Origin: Armatimonadota bacterium | GTDB taxonomy: Bacteria; Vulcanimicrobiota; JACPDS01 | Assembly (NCBI GenBank): GCA_016183885.1 | Contig: JACPDS010000142.1 | Span: 1 to 7,641, forward strand | Reading direction: 5' to 3' | DNA length: 7,641 bases | Shown here: piece after piece, positions 1-5,964 of the stretch | Position numbering within the stretch: the stretch's first letter is position 1 | How the letters are laid out: each line of letters opens with the position of its first letter | The notes under the pieces: generated by a model | The model's input: only the letters and a program-made list of their open reading frames with translations | What the model was told of the DNA's origin: nothing | The model's database searches: none | Translations under genes and position numbers: made by a program

Positions 1-32
1 AAATAAATTCTCTGTGCCCTCTACAATTATTT

Positions 33-63
33 TTGACAAGGATTTATGTAGTTAAAAGATAAA
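33..63 (+). promoter_or_regulatory. Possible sigma-70-type promoter for the operon
   Basis: A perfect TTGACA box lies at 33-38. Candidate -10 boxes are weak: gataaa at 58-63 (four of six matches, 19-base spacer) or aagata at 56-61 (17-base spacer). Transcription from here would give a leader of about 100 bases containing the nested inverted repeat at 71-145. A perfect -35 with a poor -10 is only modest evidence in AT-rich DNA. Confidence 0.25.
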
Positions 64-70
64 TTTTTAA

Positions 71-145
71 GAGAACGCAGAGTCTTGTTTCTGGAAGGAT
101 AAGATTCCGCCAAAGGCGGAAAATAATTTTTTTCTCTGTGTCCTC
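71..145 (+). repeat. Nested inverted repeat in the leader of the operon
   Basis: The outer arms gagaacgcagag (71-82) and ctctgtgtcctc (134-145) pair over 12 positions with one mismatch and one G-U wobble. Inside lies a perfect 7-bp hairpin with a 3-base loop, ttccgccaaaggcggaa (105-121). A related small hairpin occurs at 4665-4679. The structure ends 11 bases before the Shine-Dalgarno at 157-163. It could fold in the transcript, but it may simply be a mobile palindromic repeat. No T-run follows the hairpin, so a terminator is not supported. Confidence 0.5.
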
Positions 146-168
146 TGTGGTTAACATAGGAGGAAATA

Positions 169-1548
169 ATGAAAAAAGATCTTCAAGAAATTATTAAACA
201 ATCTCAAGAAATGTTAAATTTTATTGCCAAAGAAGAACTAAATGAAAAAGAAAAGGAATGGATTATTCAAGAAACTTTAGATGGTTTTAAAAATTATTTA
301 AATCCCGGTTTTTTGGAATATCGAAAATCTCTTTCTAATAATTATGCGGCGGTAGAATGGAAAGATCAAGGCAATAATTTTATTGATGTTTCAGGAAAAA
401 TTTATTTGGATTTCTTAGGCGGATACGGTATTTATAATATGGGGCATCGCCATCCTAAAATTTTAAAGGCAATTTTAGATCAATTAAAAAAACAATCTTT
501 GCCCAGCCAGGAACTTATAGATCCTCCTAGAGCAATGTTGGCTAAACTCTTAGCTCAAATTACTCCCGGAGATTTGCAGAATGCTTTTTTTACTAATAGC
601 GGAACAGAAGCAGTTGAAGGAGCTTTGAAACTTGCTCGATTTTACACAGGCAAAAAAGGTTTTATCGCGGCTACGCGCGGATTTCACGGTAAAAGTATGG
701 GAGCTTTAAGCGCTACCGCTAAAGAGAAATTTCGCAAACCATTTTTGCCGCTTGTTCCCGGATTTACACATGTTCCTTTTGGAGATTGGAAGGTGATTGA
801 AGATGTTTTTGAAGACGCTAAATTAATTGGAGATGATATTGCCGCGGTAATTTTAGAACCCATTCAAGGGGAAGGAGGAGTAAATGTTCCCCCGCTGGAT
901 TATTTTATTAAAGTAAAAGAAATTTGCCGGAGGAATAAAGCCCTTTTAATTTTAGACGAAATTCAAACTGGAATGGGAAGAACGGGAAAAATTTTTGCCT
1001 GCGAACATTTTAAAGTAGCGCCGGATATTTTATGTTTGGGAAAGTCTTTCGGCGGAGGAATGATGCCCATTGGAGCTTTTACTTCAACTTTTAAAATTTG
1101 GCAAAAATTAATCCCCGATCCTTTTATTCATTCTTCGACTTTTGGAGGAAATTCAATTTGCTGCGTTGCCGCTATTGCCGCTATTAATGTGATGCTGGAA
1201 GAAAATTTAATGCAAAACGCGGCTTTAATGGGAGATTATTTATTAAAAGAATTAAAGAAAATAGTTAAAAATTTTAGCGATTTATGCCTTGAAGTTAGGG
1301 GCATGGGATTGCTTTTGGGAATGGAATTTATTAACGATGAGATAGGATTTGAAATAGCTAAAAATTTATTTGACCGGGGAGTTTTAGTTGCCGGAACAAT
1401 GATTAACGCTAAAGTAATCCGTTTGGAGCCGCCCTTAACTATTACTAAAAAGGAAATAGATATTTTTTTAACTCTTTTAGAAGAAGTTTTTAAAAAAATT
1501 AAAAATCAATTTAAAGTTATTCATCAAAAAGAATTAAGCTGTCTTTAG
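169..1548 (+). CDS. patA: Class III PLP aminotransferase, putrescine aminotransferase-like
   Basis: Predicted to transfer the terminal amino group of putrescine (or a similar diamine) to 2-oxoglutarate, giving 4-aminobutanal and glutamate in the cytosol. The 459-aa product resembles E. coli PatA/YgjG (also about 459 aa) along its whole length. It has the N-terminal extension with NPGFLEYRKS (45-54), GGYGIYNMGHRHP (84-96), the SGTEAVE phosphate-binding turn (144-150), FHGKS (172-176), EPIQGEGG (230-237), LDEIQTGMGRTGK (262-274, Asp263 contacting the PLP ring nitrogen), the probable Schiff-base Lys292 in LGKSFGGG, and TFGGN (324-328). The extension and the LVAGTMINAKVIRLEPPLT end favour PatA over acetylornithine or GABA aminotransferases. 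The start is set by TAGGAGG at 157-163, five bases upstream. It is first in the operon, 9 bases before the next gene. Substrate is inferred from similarity; cadaverine or another omega-amine is possible. Confidence 0.9.
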   Translation: MKKDLQEIIKQSQEMLNFIAKEELNEKEKEWIIQETLDGFKNYLNPGFLEYRKSLSNNYAAVEWKDQGNNFIDVSGKIYLDFLGGYGIYNMGHRHPKILKAILDQLKKQSLPSQELIDPPRAMLAKLLAQITPGDLQNAFFTNSGTEAVEGALKLARFYTGKKGFIAATRGFHGKSMGALSATAKEKFRKPFLPLVPGFTHVPFGDWKVIEDVFEDAKLIGDDIAAVILEPIQGEGGVNVPPLDYFIKVKEICRRNKALLILDEIQTGMGRTGKIFACEHFKVAPDILCLGKSFGGGMMPIGAFTSTFKIWQKLIPDPFIHSSTFGGNSICCVAAIAAINVMLEENLMQNAALMGDYLLKELKKIVKNFSDLCLEVRGMGLLLGMEFINDEIGFEIAKNLFDRGVLVAGTMINAKVIRLEPPLTITKKEIDIFLTLLEEVFKKIKNQFKVIHQKELSCL

Positions 1549-1557
1549 GATGTAAAT

Positions 1558-1821
1558 ATGGATAAAACAAAATTAACCTTAAAAGTAGTTAAATCCAAAG
1601 GAAAATGTATGATGGGATATAAAACAGGCGATTGCTGGGAATTAGACAGCCATATTGCGGTAGAACTTTGCTCCCATGTTTATTATTTGCTTTATCCCTG
1701 GATTCAGGTTTTACGTTTTGGAGGGAAGATTCCTTGGGGGAAAAAAGAAAATAGTATCCGCATACCCTGTATTGATGAAAAGAACATGAGAGTTTTTGAA
1801 ATTACTAAAGATGAATCTTAA
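1558..1821 (+). CDS. Small TIGR04076-type conserved protein
   Basis: An 87-aa protein of unknown function. The pattern fits the TIGR04076 family as I remember it: an N-terminal strand, then CMMGYKTGDCWEL (17-29), a Cys-containing helix (LCSHVYYLLYPWIQ, 37-50), RFGGKIPW (53-60), and a C-terminal IPCIDEKNMRVFEI segment (69-82). Four cysteines (17, 26, 38, 71) are candidates for metal or cofactor contact, but nothing shown here proves binding. It has no signal peptide or membrane segment. The AGGA at 1547-1550 overlaps the stop codon of the aminotransferase gene and lies 7 bases before the ATG, so the two are probably co-translated. It overlaps the ferredoxin gene by 11 bases. Its place between an aminotransferase and AOR components suggests a helper role there; this is guilt by association only. 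Confidence 0.75.
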   Translation: MDKTKLTLKVVKSKGKCMMGYKTGDCWELDSHIAVELCSHVYYLLYPWIQVLRFGGKIPWGKKENSIRIPCIDEKNMRVFEITKDES

Positions 1822-2200
1822 ATTTGTTAAAGAAAAATGTATTGGCTGTCATTTATGCGAATTAGCTTGTTCAACCACGCGTTTAGATATTTTTAATCCT
1901 AAAGAAGCTAATTTAATTATCACTTATCAGTATCAAGATGATGACTTAAAAGTTAAAGCCGAGCTTTGTAATTTATGCGGGAAATGTATAAAGGTTTGTC
2001 CTGAAGGCGCGATTAGTTTAGAAGCGAATAATTATTTAATTTTAAATAAAGCTTTATGCAATGGTTGTGGAATTTGCAAAAGCGCTTGTCCTCAAGGCGT
2101 AATTTTTATGAAAGATAATTTCCCCCAAATTTGCAATATGTGTAAAGGCAAACCTCAATGCGTAAAAAGCTGTCTTCATCAAGCTTTAATTTTAAAATAA
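1811..2200 (+). CDS. Four-cluster [4Fe-4S] ferredoxin-like electron-transfer subunit
   Basis: A 129-aa protein with 16 cysteines in four groups: 10/13/16/20, 53/56/59/63, 83/86/89/93 and 108/111/117/121. The first three are classical CxxCxxCxxxC motifs. The last is CxxCx5CxxxC, as in four-cluster subunits of the HycB/DmsB/CooF type, where outer cysteines are usually shared between clusters. It probably carries electrons between the adjacent AOR-family enzyme and soluble ferredoxin or another acceptor. There is no Tat or Sec signal, so it should be cytoplasmic. I chose ATG at 1811 over an upstream in-frame TTG at 1796: the ATG product begins directly with the ferredoxin fold. It overlaps the preceding gene by 11 bases and has only a weak aaag Shine-Dalgarno, so translational coupling is likely. 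Its stop is one base before the AOR start. Confidence 0.9.
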   Translation: MNLKFVKEKCIGCHLCELACSTTRLDIFNPKEANLIITYQYQDDDLKVKAELCNLCGKCIKVCPEGAISLEANNYLILNKALCNGCGICKSACPQGVIFMKDNFPQICNMCKGKPQCVKSCLHQALILK

Positions 2201-2201
2201 T

Positions 2202-3986
2202 ATGAGTATTTATACGGGAAATATTTTAAGAATTAATTTAAGTTATGAGAAATTTAATTTAGAAAAATTAAATTTCTCATGGGCAGAAAATTTTTATGGA
2301 GGGAAAGGGTTAGGTTTTAGATATCTTATAGAAGAACTTGCTCCCAAAATTGATCCATTAGGAAAAGATAATAAACTTATTTTTTTCCCGGGCATCTTTA
2401 GCGGAACTCCTCTTTCTTCCAGTTCAAAGTTATGCATTATTACTAAATCTCCGGCTACTCAGACTATCTTAGACAGCTCTGTGGGCGGGTTTTTAGCTTC
2501 AGAAATTAAATTTGCCGGTTTAGACGGAATAATTGTTGAAGGAAGCTCAATTAAGCCTGTTTTTTTAGAAATTATTAATGCAGAAGTAAAATTTCATAAA
2601 GCCGAATTTTTATGGGGTTTATCCACCCATGAAGTAGAATATAAGTTAAGAGAAACTTTAAAAGATGATAATTATAAAATTATTTCTATTGGAGCGGCGG
2701 GAGAAAATTTAGTGCCTTATTCCTGCCTTACCACTGAACTTTATCGTCAAGCTGGACGCGGCGGAATAGGGGCGGTAATGGGGAGTAAAAAATTAAAAGC
2801 TATAGCTATTAAAGGCACAAAAGGATTTAAAATAGATCGCCCAAAAGAATTTTTAAAAAAAGCCCAAAATTATATTAATAAAAAAAGCTTAAATAAAAAT
2901 AATCTCTGGGCTTATACCGACGGGACGCCAATAATAATATCTATGGCAAATTCTTCAGGGGTTTTGCCGACTAGAAATTTTCAAATGGCAACATTCCGTC
3001 AATCGGAAAAAATTAACTCTCAAAGCATTAATCAGAAATTAAAAAAACGAAAAGCTTGTTTTGGCTGTGTTTTAGCTTGCGGAAAATTTATTGAAATTGA
3101 TGGAGTAAAAATAGAAGGTCCTGAATATGAAACTTTGTCGATAGCTGGTTCAAATTGCGGAATTTCCGATCTTAAAGCAATTAGTTTGTTTAATAAAATC
3201 TGCGATCAATACGGCTTAGATACAATTTCTTTGGGGAATACGATTGCTTTTGTTATGGAATTAACAGAAAGAAATATGTATGATTTTGGGATTAAATTTG
3301 GAGATCAAGAAAATTATCTTAAAATTCCCGAATTAGTGGCAAAAAGAAAAGGAATCGGGGAAGTATTGGCTCAAGGCGTGCGCGCAATAAGTGAAAAATA
3401 CGGGGGCAGGGAATTTGCCATGCAGATTAAGGGTTTGGAATTTCCCGGCTATGAACCGCGCGGGTCATGGGGGATGAGCTTGGCTTACGCTACTTCCGAT
3501 AGAGGAGCCTGCCACCTGCGAGCCTGGCCGATTGGAGAAGAAGCCTTCGGAGATTTAGATCCATTCACCATAGAAGGAAAAGCTGAATTAGTGATTAAAG
3601 AACAGAATTTATCGGCTTTAAAATCATCAATTGGAATTTGCGATTTTTGGTCTTTTGATTTTAAGGATTTAGCTAAATTTTTAGAATTATTTTTAGAAGA
3701 AAAAAATACATCAGAAGAACTTTTTAAAAAGGGAGAAAGAATTTGGAATTTAGGACGAATTTTTAATTTAAGAGAAGGCTTCAGAAGAAAAGATGATTAT
3801 CCTCCCGAGCGTATTTTTAAAGATCCGCTGCCTAACGGCAAAGCTAAAGGCAAGTTTATCCCTAAAGCTGAATATGATAAAATGCTTTCTGAATATTATA
3901 ATCTGCGCGCCTGGAATGAAGAAGGAATTCCTAATTTAGAGAAATTAAAAGAATTAAATTTAGAAACTTTATGGAAAATATCTTAG
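2202..3986 (+). CDS. aor: Aldehyde:ferredoxin oxidoreductase family protein (tungsten/molybdenum bis-pterin)
   Basis: Expected to oxidise an aldehyde to the carboxylic acid with ferredoxin as acceptor, using a tungsten (or molybdenum) bis-pyranopterin and one [4Fe-4S] cluster. At 594 aa it has the family's usual length. Visible hallmarks are FYGGKGLGFRYL (31-42), SSVGGFLASEIKFAGLDGIIVEG (92-114), GRGGIGAVMGSKKLKAI (185-201), cluster ligands CxxCxxxC (Cys286, 289, 293) with Cys480 as the likely fourth, GPEYETL (306-312), the first pterin motif DQYGLD (335-340) and GACHLRAWP (435-443), whose His438 may be the active-site histidine. The second DxxGL(C/D) pterin motif reads SSIGIC (475-480), so its aspartate is serine. 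No Shine-Dalgarno is visible, but the start follows the ferredoxin stop by one base. A perfect 16-bp inverted repeat sits at codons 15-27. With the upstream aminotransferase, 4-aminobutanal is a plausible substrate; that is inference. Confidence 0.92.
   Translation: MSIYTGNILRINLSYEKFNLEKLNFSWAENFYGGKGLGFRYLIEELAPKIDPLGKDNKLIFFPGIFSGTPLSSSSKLCIITKSPATQTILDSSVGGFLASEIKFAGLDGIIVEGSSIKPVFLEIINAEVKFHKAEFLWGLSTHEVEYKLRETLKDDNYKIISIGAAGENLVPYSCLTTELYRQAGRGGIGAVMGSKKLKAIAIKGTKGFKIDRPKEFLKKAQNYINKKSLNKNNLWAYTDGTPIIISMANSSGVLPTRNFQMATFRQSEKINSQSINQKLKKRKACFGCVLACGKFIEIDGVKIEGPEYETLSIAGSNCGISDLKAISLFNKICDQYGLDTISLGNTIAFVMELTERNMYDFGIKFGDQENYLKIPELVAKRKGIGEVLAQGVRAISEKYGGREFAMQIKGLEFPGYEPRGSWGMSLAYATSDRGACHLRAWPIGEEAFGDLDPFTIEGKAELVIKEQNLSALKSSIGICDFWSFDFKDLAKFLELFLEEKNTSEELFKKGERIWNLGRIFNLREGFRRKDDYPPERIFKDPLPNGKAKGKFIPKAEYDKMLSEYYNLRAWNEEGIPNLEKLKELNLETLWKIS
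2245..2280 (+). promoter_or_regulatory. Perfect 16-bp inverted repeat in the 5' coding region of the AOR gene
   Basis: Left arm atgagaaatttaattt (2245-2260), loop agaa (2261-2264) and right arm aaattaaatttctcat (2265-2280) pair without a mismatch. It begins 43 bases after the AOR start and encodes residues 15-27. A perfect 16-bp stem with a 4-base loop is far from chance expectation even at this AT content. In the mRNA it would form a hairpin just downstream of an initiation site that has no visible Shine-Dalgarno. A role in translation or mRNA stability of the AOR message is possible. A protein-binding site or a recent palindromic insertion are alternatives. The structure is certain; the function is not. 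Confidence 0.6.
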
Positions 3987-4498
3987 TATTTGATTTAGAG
4001 ACTCAAAAAGGATTTAATGAAATAGGACGAGATCGGCTTGATTTAATGCAAATTTCCATAGGATGTATTTATAAAGTTTTAAATGATCAATATTGTTTTT
4101 ATATCGAAGAAGAAGTTGATAAATTAATAGAAGAATTTAAGCAATCAACACAGGTAATTGGATTTAATTTAATTGATTTTGATTATTTAGTTTTAAAACC
4201 GTATAGTAATTTTAATTTAAATCAACTTAATACATTGGATTTGATGTTAAAAGTCAAAGAGATTTTAGGTTTTAGAGTCAGCCTGGATAATTTAACGCGT
4301 TCTACTTTAGGCTCAGGAAAGATTGCTAACGGCTATCAAGCTTTAATTTGGTTTAAAGAGGGCAATTGGGAGAAATTAAAAAAATATTGTCAGGAAGACG
4401 TAAGATTAACTTATGAGTTATATAAGTTTGGCAAAGAAAAAGGTTATATTAATTTTAAAGATAAAGATGAAATTAAAAAGATTTTTATAAGTTGGTGA
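3971..4498 (+). CDS. Stand-alone RNase H-fold DEDDy 3'-5' exonuclease-like protein
   Basis: A 175-aa single-domain protein resembling the YprB-type ribonuclease H-like domain often fused to helicases. ExoI is FDLET with Asp8 and Glu10. ExoII is GFNLIDFDYL (64-73, Asp69 or Asp71). ExoIII is YCQEDVRLTYELY (139-151), with the Tyr139-x3-Asp143 spacing of the DEDDy class. All four acidic positions seem present, so it is probably catalytically competent on single-stranded DNA or RNA ends. No helicase or other domain is attached. The start overlaps the AOR stop by 16 bases and has no clear Shine-Dalgarno, so it is coupled to the operon even though no metabolic link is evident. It ends in TGA, which supports the standard code. 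The exact substrate cannot be read from sequence. Confidence 0.75.
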   Translation: MENILVFDLETQKGFNEIGRDRLDLMQISIGCIYKVLNDQYCFYIEEEVDKLIEEFKQSTQVIGFNLIDFDYLVLKPYSNFNLNQLNTLDLMLKVKEILGFRVSLDNLTRSTLGSGKIANGYQALIWFKEGNWEKLKKYCQEDVRLTYELYKFGKEKGYINFKDKDEIKKIFISW

Positions 4499-4594
4499 AT
4501 AACAATATAGTGTTTAATATTTAGTATTTAGATTTTTTTTAAAAAGCGGCCGCAAAATTTTGTTATTTTTTAAGAAAATAAGTGAAACCGAAAC

Positions 4595-4618
4595 GGGTTT
4601 GATAAATCAAACCCCTAC
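4595..4618 (-). repeat. Palindromic intergenic repeat, copy A (reverse orientation)
   Basis: The core gggtttgataaatcaaaccc (4595-4614) is a perfect 9-bp stem with a 2-base spacer, followed by ctac. Read on the minus strand it begins gtag and then carries the palindrome, matching the layout of copy B at 4811-4834. Between A and B two adjacent stem positions differ, and both arms changed together, so the palindrome is preserved. No T-run follows on either strand, so it is not a simple terminator. Confidence 0.75.
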
Positions 4619-4664
4619 AGGTTAAAAAAAATTCTAAATTCTAATATTTTCAGCCATAGGTTGA

Positions 4665-4679
4665 TCCGCCTTAGGCGGA
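4665..4679. repeat. Small GC hairpin tccgcc-tta-ggcgga
   Basis: A perfect 6-bp stem with a 3-base loop, tccgccttaggcgga. It closely matches the hairpin at 105-121 (7-bp stem, loop aaa); both are followed by aaaat. Two GC-rich copies in otherwise AT-rich intergenic DNA suggest a dispersed short palindromic repeat family. The A-run after it would read as a T-run upstream on the other strand, so neither orientation makes a good terminator. Confidence 0.55.
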
Positions 4680-4725
4680 AAATTCTAAACAATATCAAAA
4701 TCTAAATGTTTAAAAAGTAGAAAAT

Positions 4726-4750
4726 GTAGAGGTTAGATTTATTCGATCCG
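4726..4750 (+). repeat. Palindromic intergenic repeat, copy C (degenerate)
   Basis: This stretch aligns to copy B base for base from its gtag start through the attta centre to the final ccg, with differences at positions 5, 10, 11, 19, 20 and 22 of 25. Its stem is imperfect, with two mismatches and three wobble-type pairs, so it appears to be an older, decaying copy. It lies in the same orientation as copy B, 60 bases downstream of the 4665 hairpin. Confidence 0.5.
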
Positions 4751-4777
4751 AAAGAGGGTATTTATGCCAAATGTAGA

Positions 4778-4877
4778 GGGGATGTCCAAAAAGGGTAGGG
4801 ATTTATATTTGTAGGGGTTCAATTTATTGAACCCGCTTAAGCCAGCAAGGTTTTAAAGGGGCTTTTTGGACAGCCCC
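4778..4877. mobile_element. MITE-like element with 16-bp terminal inverted repeats
   Basis: ggggatgtccaaaaag (4778-4793) and ctttttggacagcccc (4862-4877) are inverted repeats matching at 15 of 16 positions and bounding exactly 100 bases. Ends of the type GGGGCTGTCCaAAA are found, as I recall, on several insertion sequences of IS1182/IS5-like groups, so a non-autonomous derivative is plausible. There is no transposase ORF inside. The interior carries palindromic repeat copy B. No clear target-site duplication is visible: the left flank is taga and the right flank cgct. It could instead be an IS remnant or a larger structured repeat. Confidence 0.5.
4811..4836 (+). repeat. Palindromic intergenic repeat, copy B
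   Basis: The core gggttcaatttattgaaccc (4815-4834) is a perfect 9-bp stem around a 2-base spacer, preceded by gtag and followed by gc. It lies inside the MITE-like element at 4778-4877. Compared with copy A on its minus strand, only the two middle stem pairs are exchanged and the pairing is kept on both sides. Confidence 0.75.
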
Positions 4878-4999
4878 CGCTAAATAAAAAGATGAAAATT
4901 TTAAGGAATATTCTCTTGCAGATACAGTAATTATGCGGATTTGCAAGGCGGAAGTTTTGTGATAAGTTAGATTTTTTTAAATTAAAGAGGTGTTGGAAA

Positions 5000-5917
5000 A
5001 TGGAAAAATATCAACCGCTTGATCCTTTAGTTTATCCTAGATTTTGCGGAGTTCGTACTTTCATGCGTCTGCCTTTTGCGCAGAATTTAAAAGGCATAGA
5101 TTTTTTAGTGGCCGGAGTTCCATTTGATACCGGTTCTACTTTTCGAGTAGGAGCGCGTTTTGCTCCTTCCGCCATTCGCAACGCCTCAATTACTTCCGGT
5201 ATAGATTATGGAGACCTAATAGTTGTGCCGGGATATATTGAAGAATCATATAAAAAAATTAAAGAACAAGTTATTCCTATTTTAGAGAAAGGGATAATTC
5301 CGGTTTTATTGGGAGGGGATCATTCGATTACTTTAGCTCATTTAAGAGCGGTTTTTGAAAAATATGGACCGGTAGCTTTAATTCATTTTGACGCTCATAC
5401 CGATACATGGGATAATTATTTTGGGCAAAATTATACTCATGGCACCCAATTTCGCAGGGTGGTTGAAGAGGGATTAATTCTAGTTGACAACTCTATTCAA
5501 GCGGGTATGCGGGGTTCAATTTATTCCAAAGAAGATTATTTAAATGTGAAAGATTTAGGATATGAAATTTTAACCGCTAATAAGATAAGAAAATTAGGCA
5601 TTGAAGAAACAGCCAAGATTATTAAAGATCGTGTAAATAATAAAAAAGTCTTTTTTTCTTTTGATATAGATTTTCTTGATCCAGCTTATGCTCCGGGAAC
5701 ATCTTATCCCGAATGCGGCGGATTTTCCAGCTTTGAAGCCTTAGAACTGGTTCGTCATTTGCAAGAATTAGATTTTATTGGATTTGATTTAGTAGAGGTA
5801 TTACCCCCTTATGATTCTGGAGAAATTACCTCTATATTAGCCTCTACAATAGTTTTTGAATTTATAAGTTTAATTGCTTGTAAATTTAAAGAACGAAAAA
5901 GGAAGAAACTTAATTAA
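5000..5917 (+). CDS. speB: Agmatinase-like ureohydrolase
   Basis: Predicted to hydrolyse agmatine to putrescine and urea in the cytosol with a binuclear Mn centre. The 305-aa length equals typical agmatinases. All ureohydrolase metal motifs are present: GGDHS (105-109, His108), FDAHTDT (130-136, Asp131, His133, Asp135) and SFDIDFLDP (220-228, Asp222, Asp224). HGTQFRR (147-153) and the N-terminal GVPFDTGSTFRVGARFAP (39-56) are more agmatinase-like than arginase-like. The usual APGTGTPEPGG loop reads APGTSYPECGG (231-241), so substrate-pocket residues differ slightly, though Glu238 remains. GAGGTG at 4987-4992, seven bases before the ATG, sets the start. It follows a 501-base intergenic region and so probably starts its own transcript. 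Guanidinobutyrase or another guanidino-acid hydrolase is the main alternative. It could feed putrescine to the upstream aminotransferase. Confidence 0.88.
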   Translation: MEKYQPLDPLVYPRFCGVRTFMRLPFAQNLKGIDFLVAGVPFDTGSTFRVGARFAPSAIRNASITSGIDYGDLIVVPGYIEESYKKIKEQVIPILEKGIIPVLLGGDHSITLAHLRAVFEKYGPVALIHFDAHTDTWDNYFGQNYTHGTQFRRVVEEGLILVDNSIQAGMRGSIYSKEDYLNVKDLGYEILTANKIRKLGIEETAKIIKDRVNNKKVFFSFDIDFLDPAYAPGTSYPECGGFSSFEALELVRHLQELDFIGFDLVEVLPPYDSGEITSILASTIVFEFISLIACKFKERKRKKLN

Positions 5918-5964
5918 ATAGAATTTAGGATTTGGTTTTTAGAATTTATATTATAGGGGGTATT

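Larger units (their letters stand above)
8..146. repeat. Direct repeat pair upstream of the aminotransferase gene
   Basis: ttctctgtgccctct (8-22) recurs as ttctctgtgtcctct (132-146) with one mismatch in 15. A third, inverted and more diverged copy is gagaacgcagag at 71-82. No coding potential is evident. The pattern resembles dispersed intergenic repeats of the 'ctctgtgtcctctgtgg' kind that I recall from many uncultured bacterial genomes; that family assignment is from memory. The right copy ends 10 bases before the ribosome binding site of the first gene, so it lies in the probable mRNA leader. Confidence 0.6.
4499..4999. other. Repeat-rich intergenic region without a gene
   Basis: These 501 bases separate the AOR operon from the agmatinase gene. 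I see no ORF with a recognisable product, no tRNA and no CRISPR array. The region holds three copies of a palindromic repeat (4595-4618, 4726-4750, 4811-4836), a MITE-like element (4778-4877), a small hairpin (4665-4679), an 11-base direct repeat (aaatgtagagg at 4722-4732 and 4769-4779), and AT-rich stretches with tctaaattctaatatt-like words. No convincing intrinsic terminator (GC stem plus T-run) follows the exonuclease gene. The agmatinase promoter presumably lies in the last 100 bases, for example around the tgtgataag extended -10-like word at 4958-4966, but this is weak. Confidence 0.7.

Noticed and set aside
1796..1810. TTG start for the ferredoxin gene
   Set aside because: The ATG at 1811 starts directly at the ferredoxin fold, and the TTG would only add five residues without a better ribosome binding site.
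4546..4553. gcggccgc (NotI-type 8-mer) as a sign of vector or linker sequence
   Set aside because: The flanks are native AT-rich sequence with no polylinker or vector features, so a chance GC palindrome is simpler.
4499..4580. Intrinsic terminator after the exonuclease gene
   Set aside because: T-runs exist, but no GC-rich stem directly precedes one. The only GC palindrome (4546-4553) follows the T-run.
4595..4836. CRISPR-like array from the three palindromic repeats
   Set aside because: Copies are in mixed orientation, unevenly spaced and diverged, and there are no uniform spacers or cas genes.
4499..4999. tRNA or riboswitch in the long intergenic region
   Set aside because: No cloverleaf, T-loop motif or known riboswitch core could be recognised; the visible structure is accounted for by short repeats.
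5932..5964. TTG start for the stalk-domain protein
   Set aside because: It would place 11 extra residues before a clear signal peptide. The ATG at 5965 has a taggggg Shine-Dalgarno at proper spacing.
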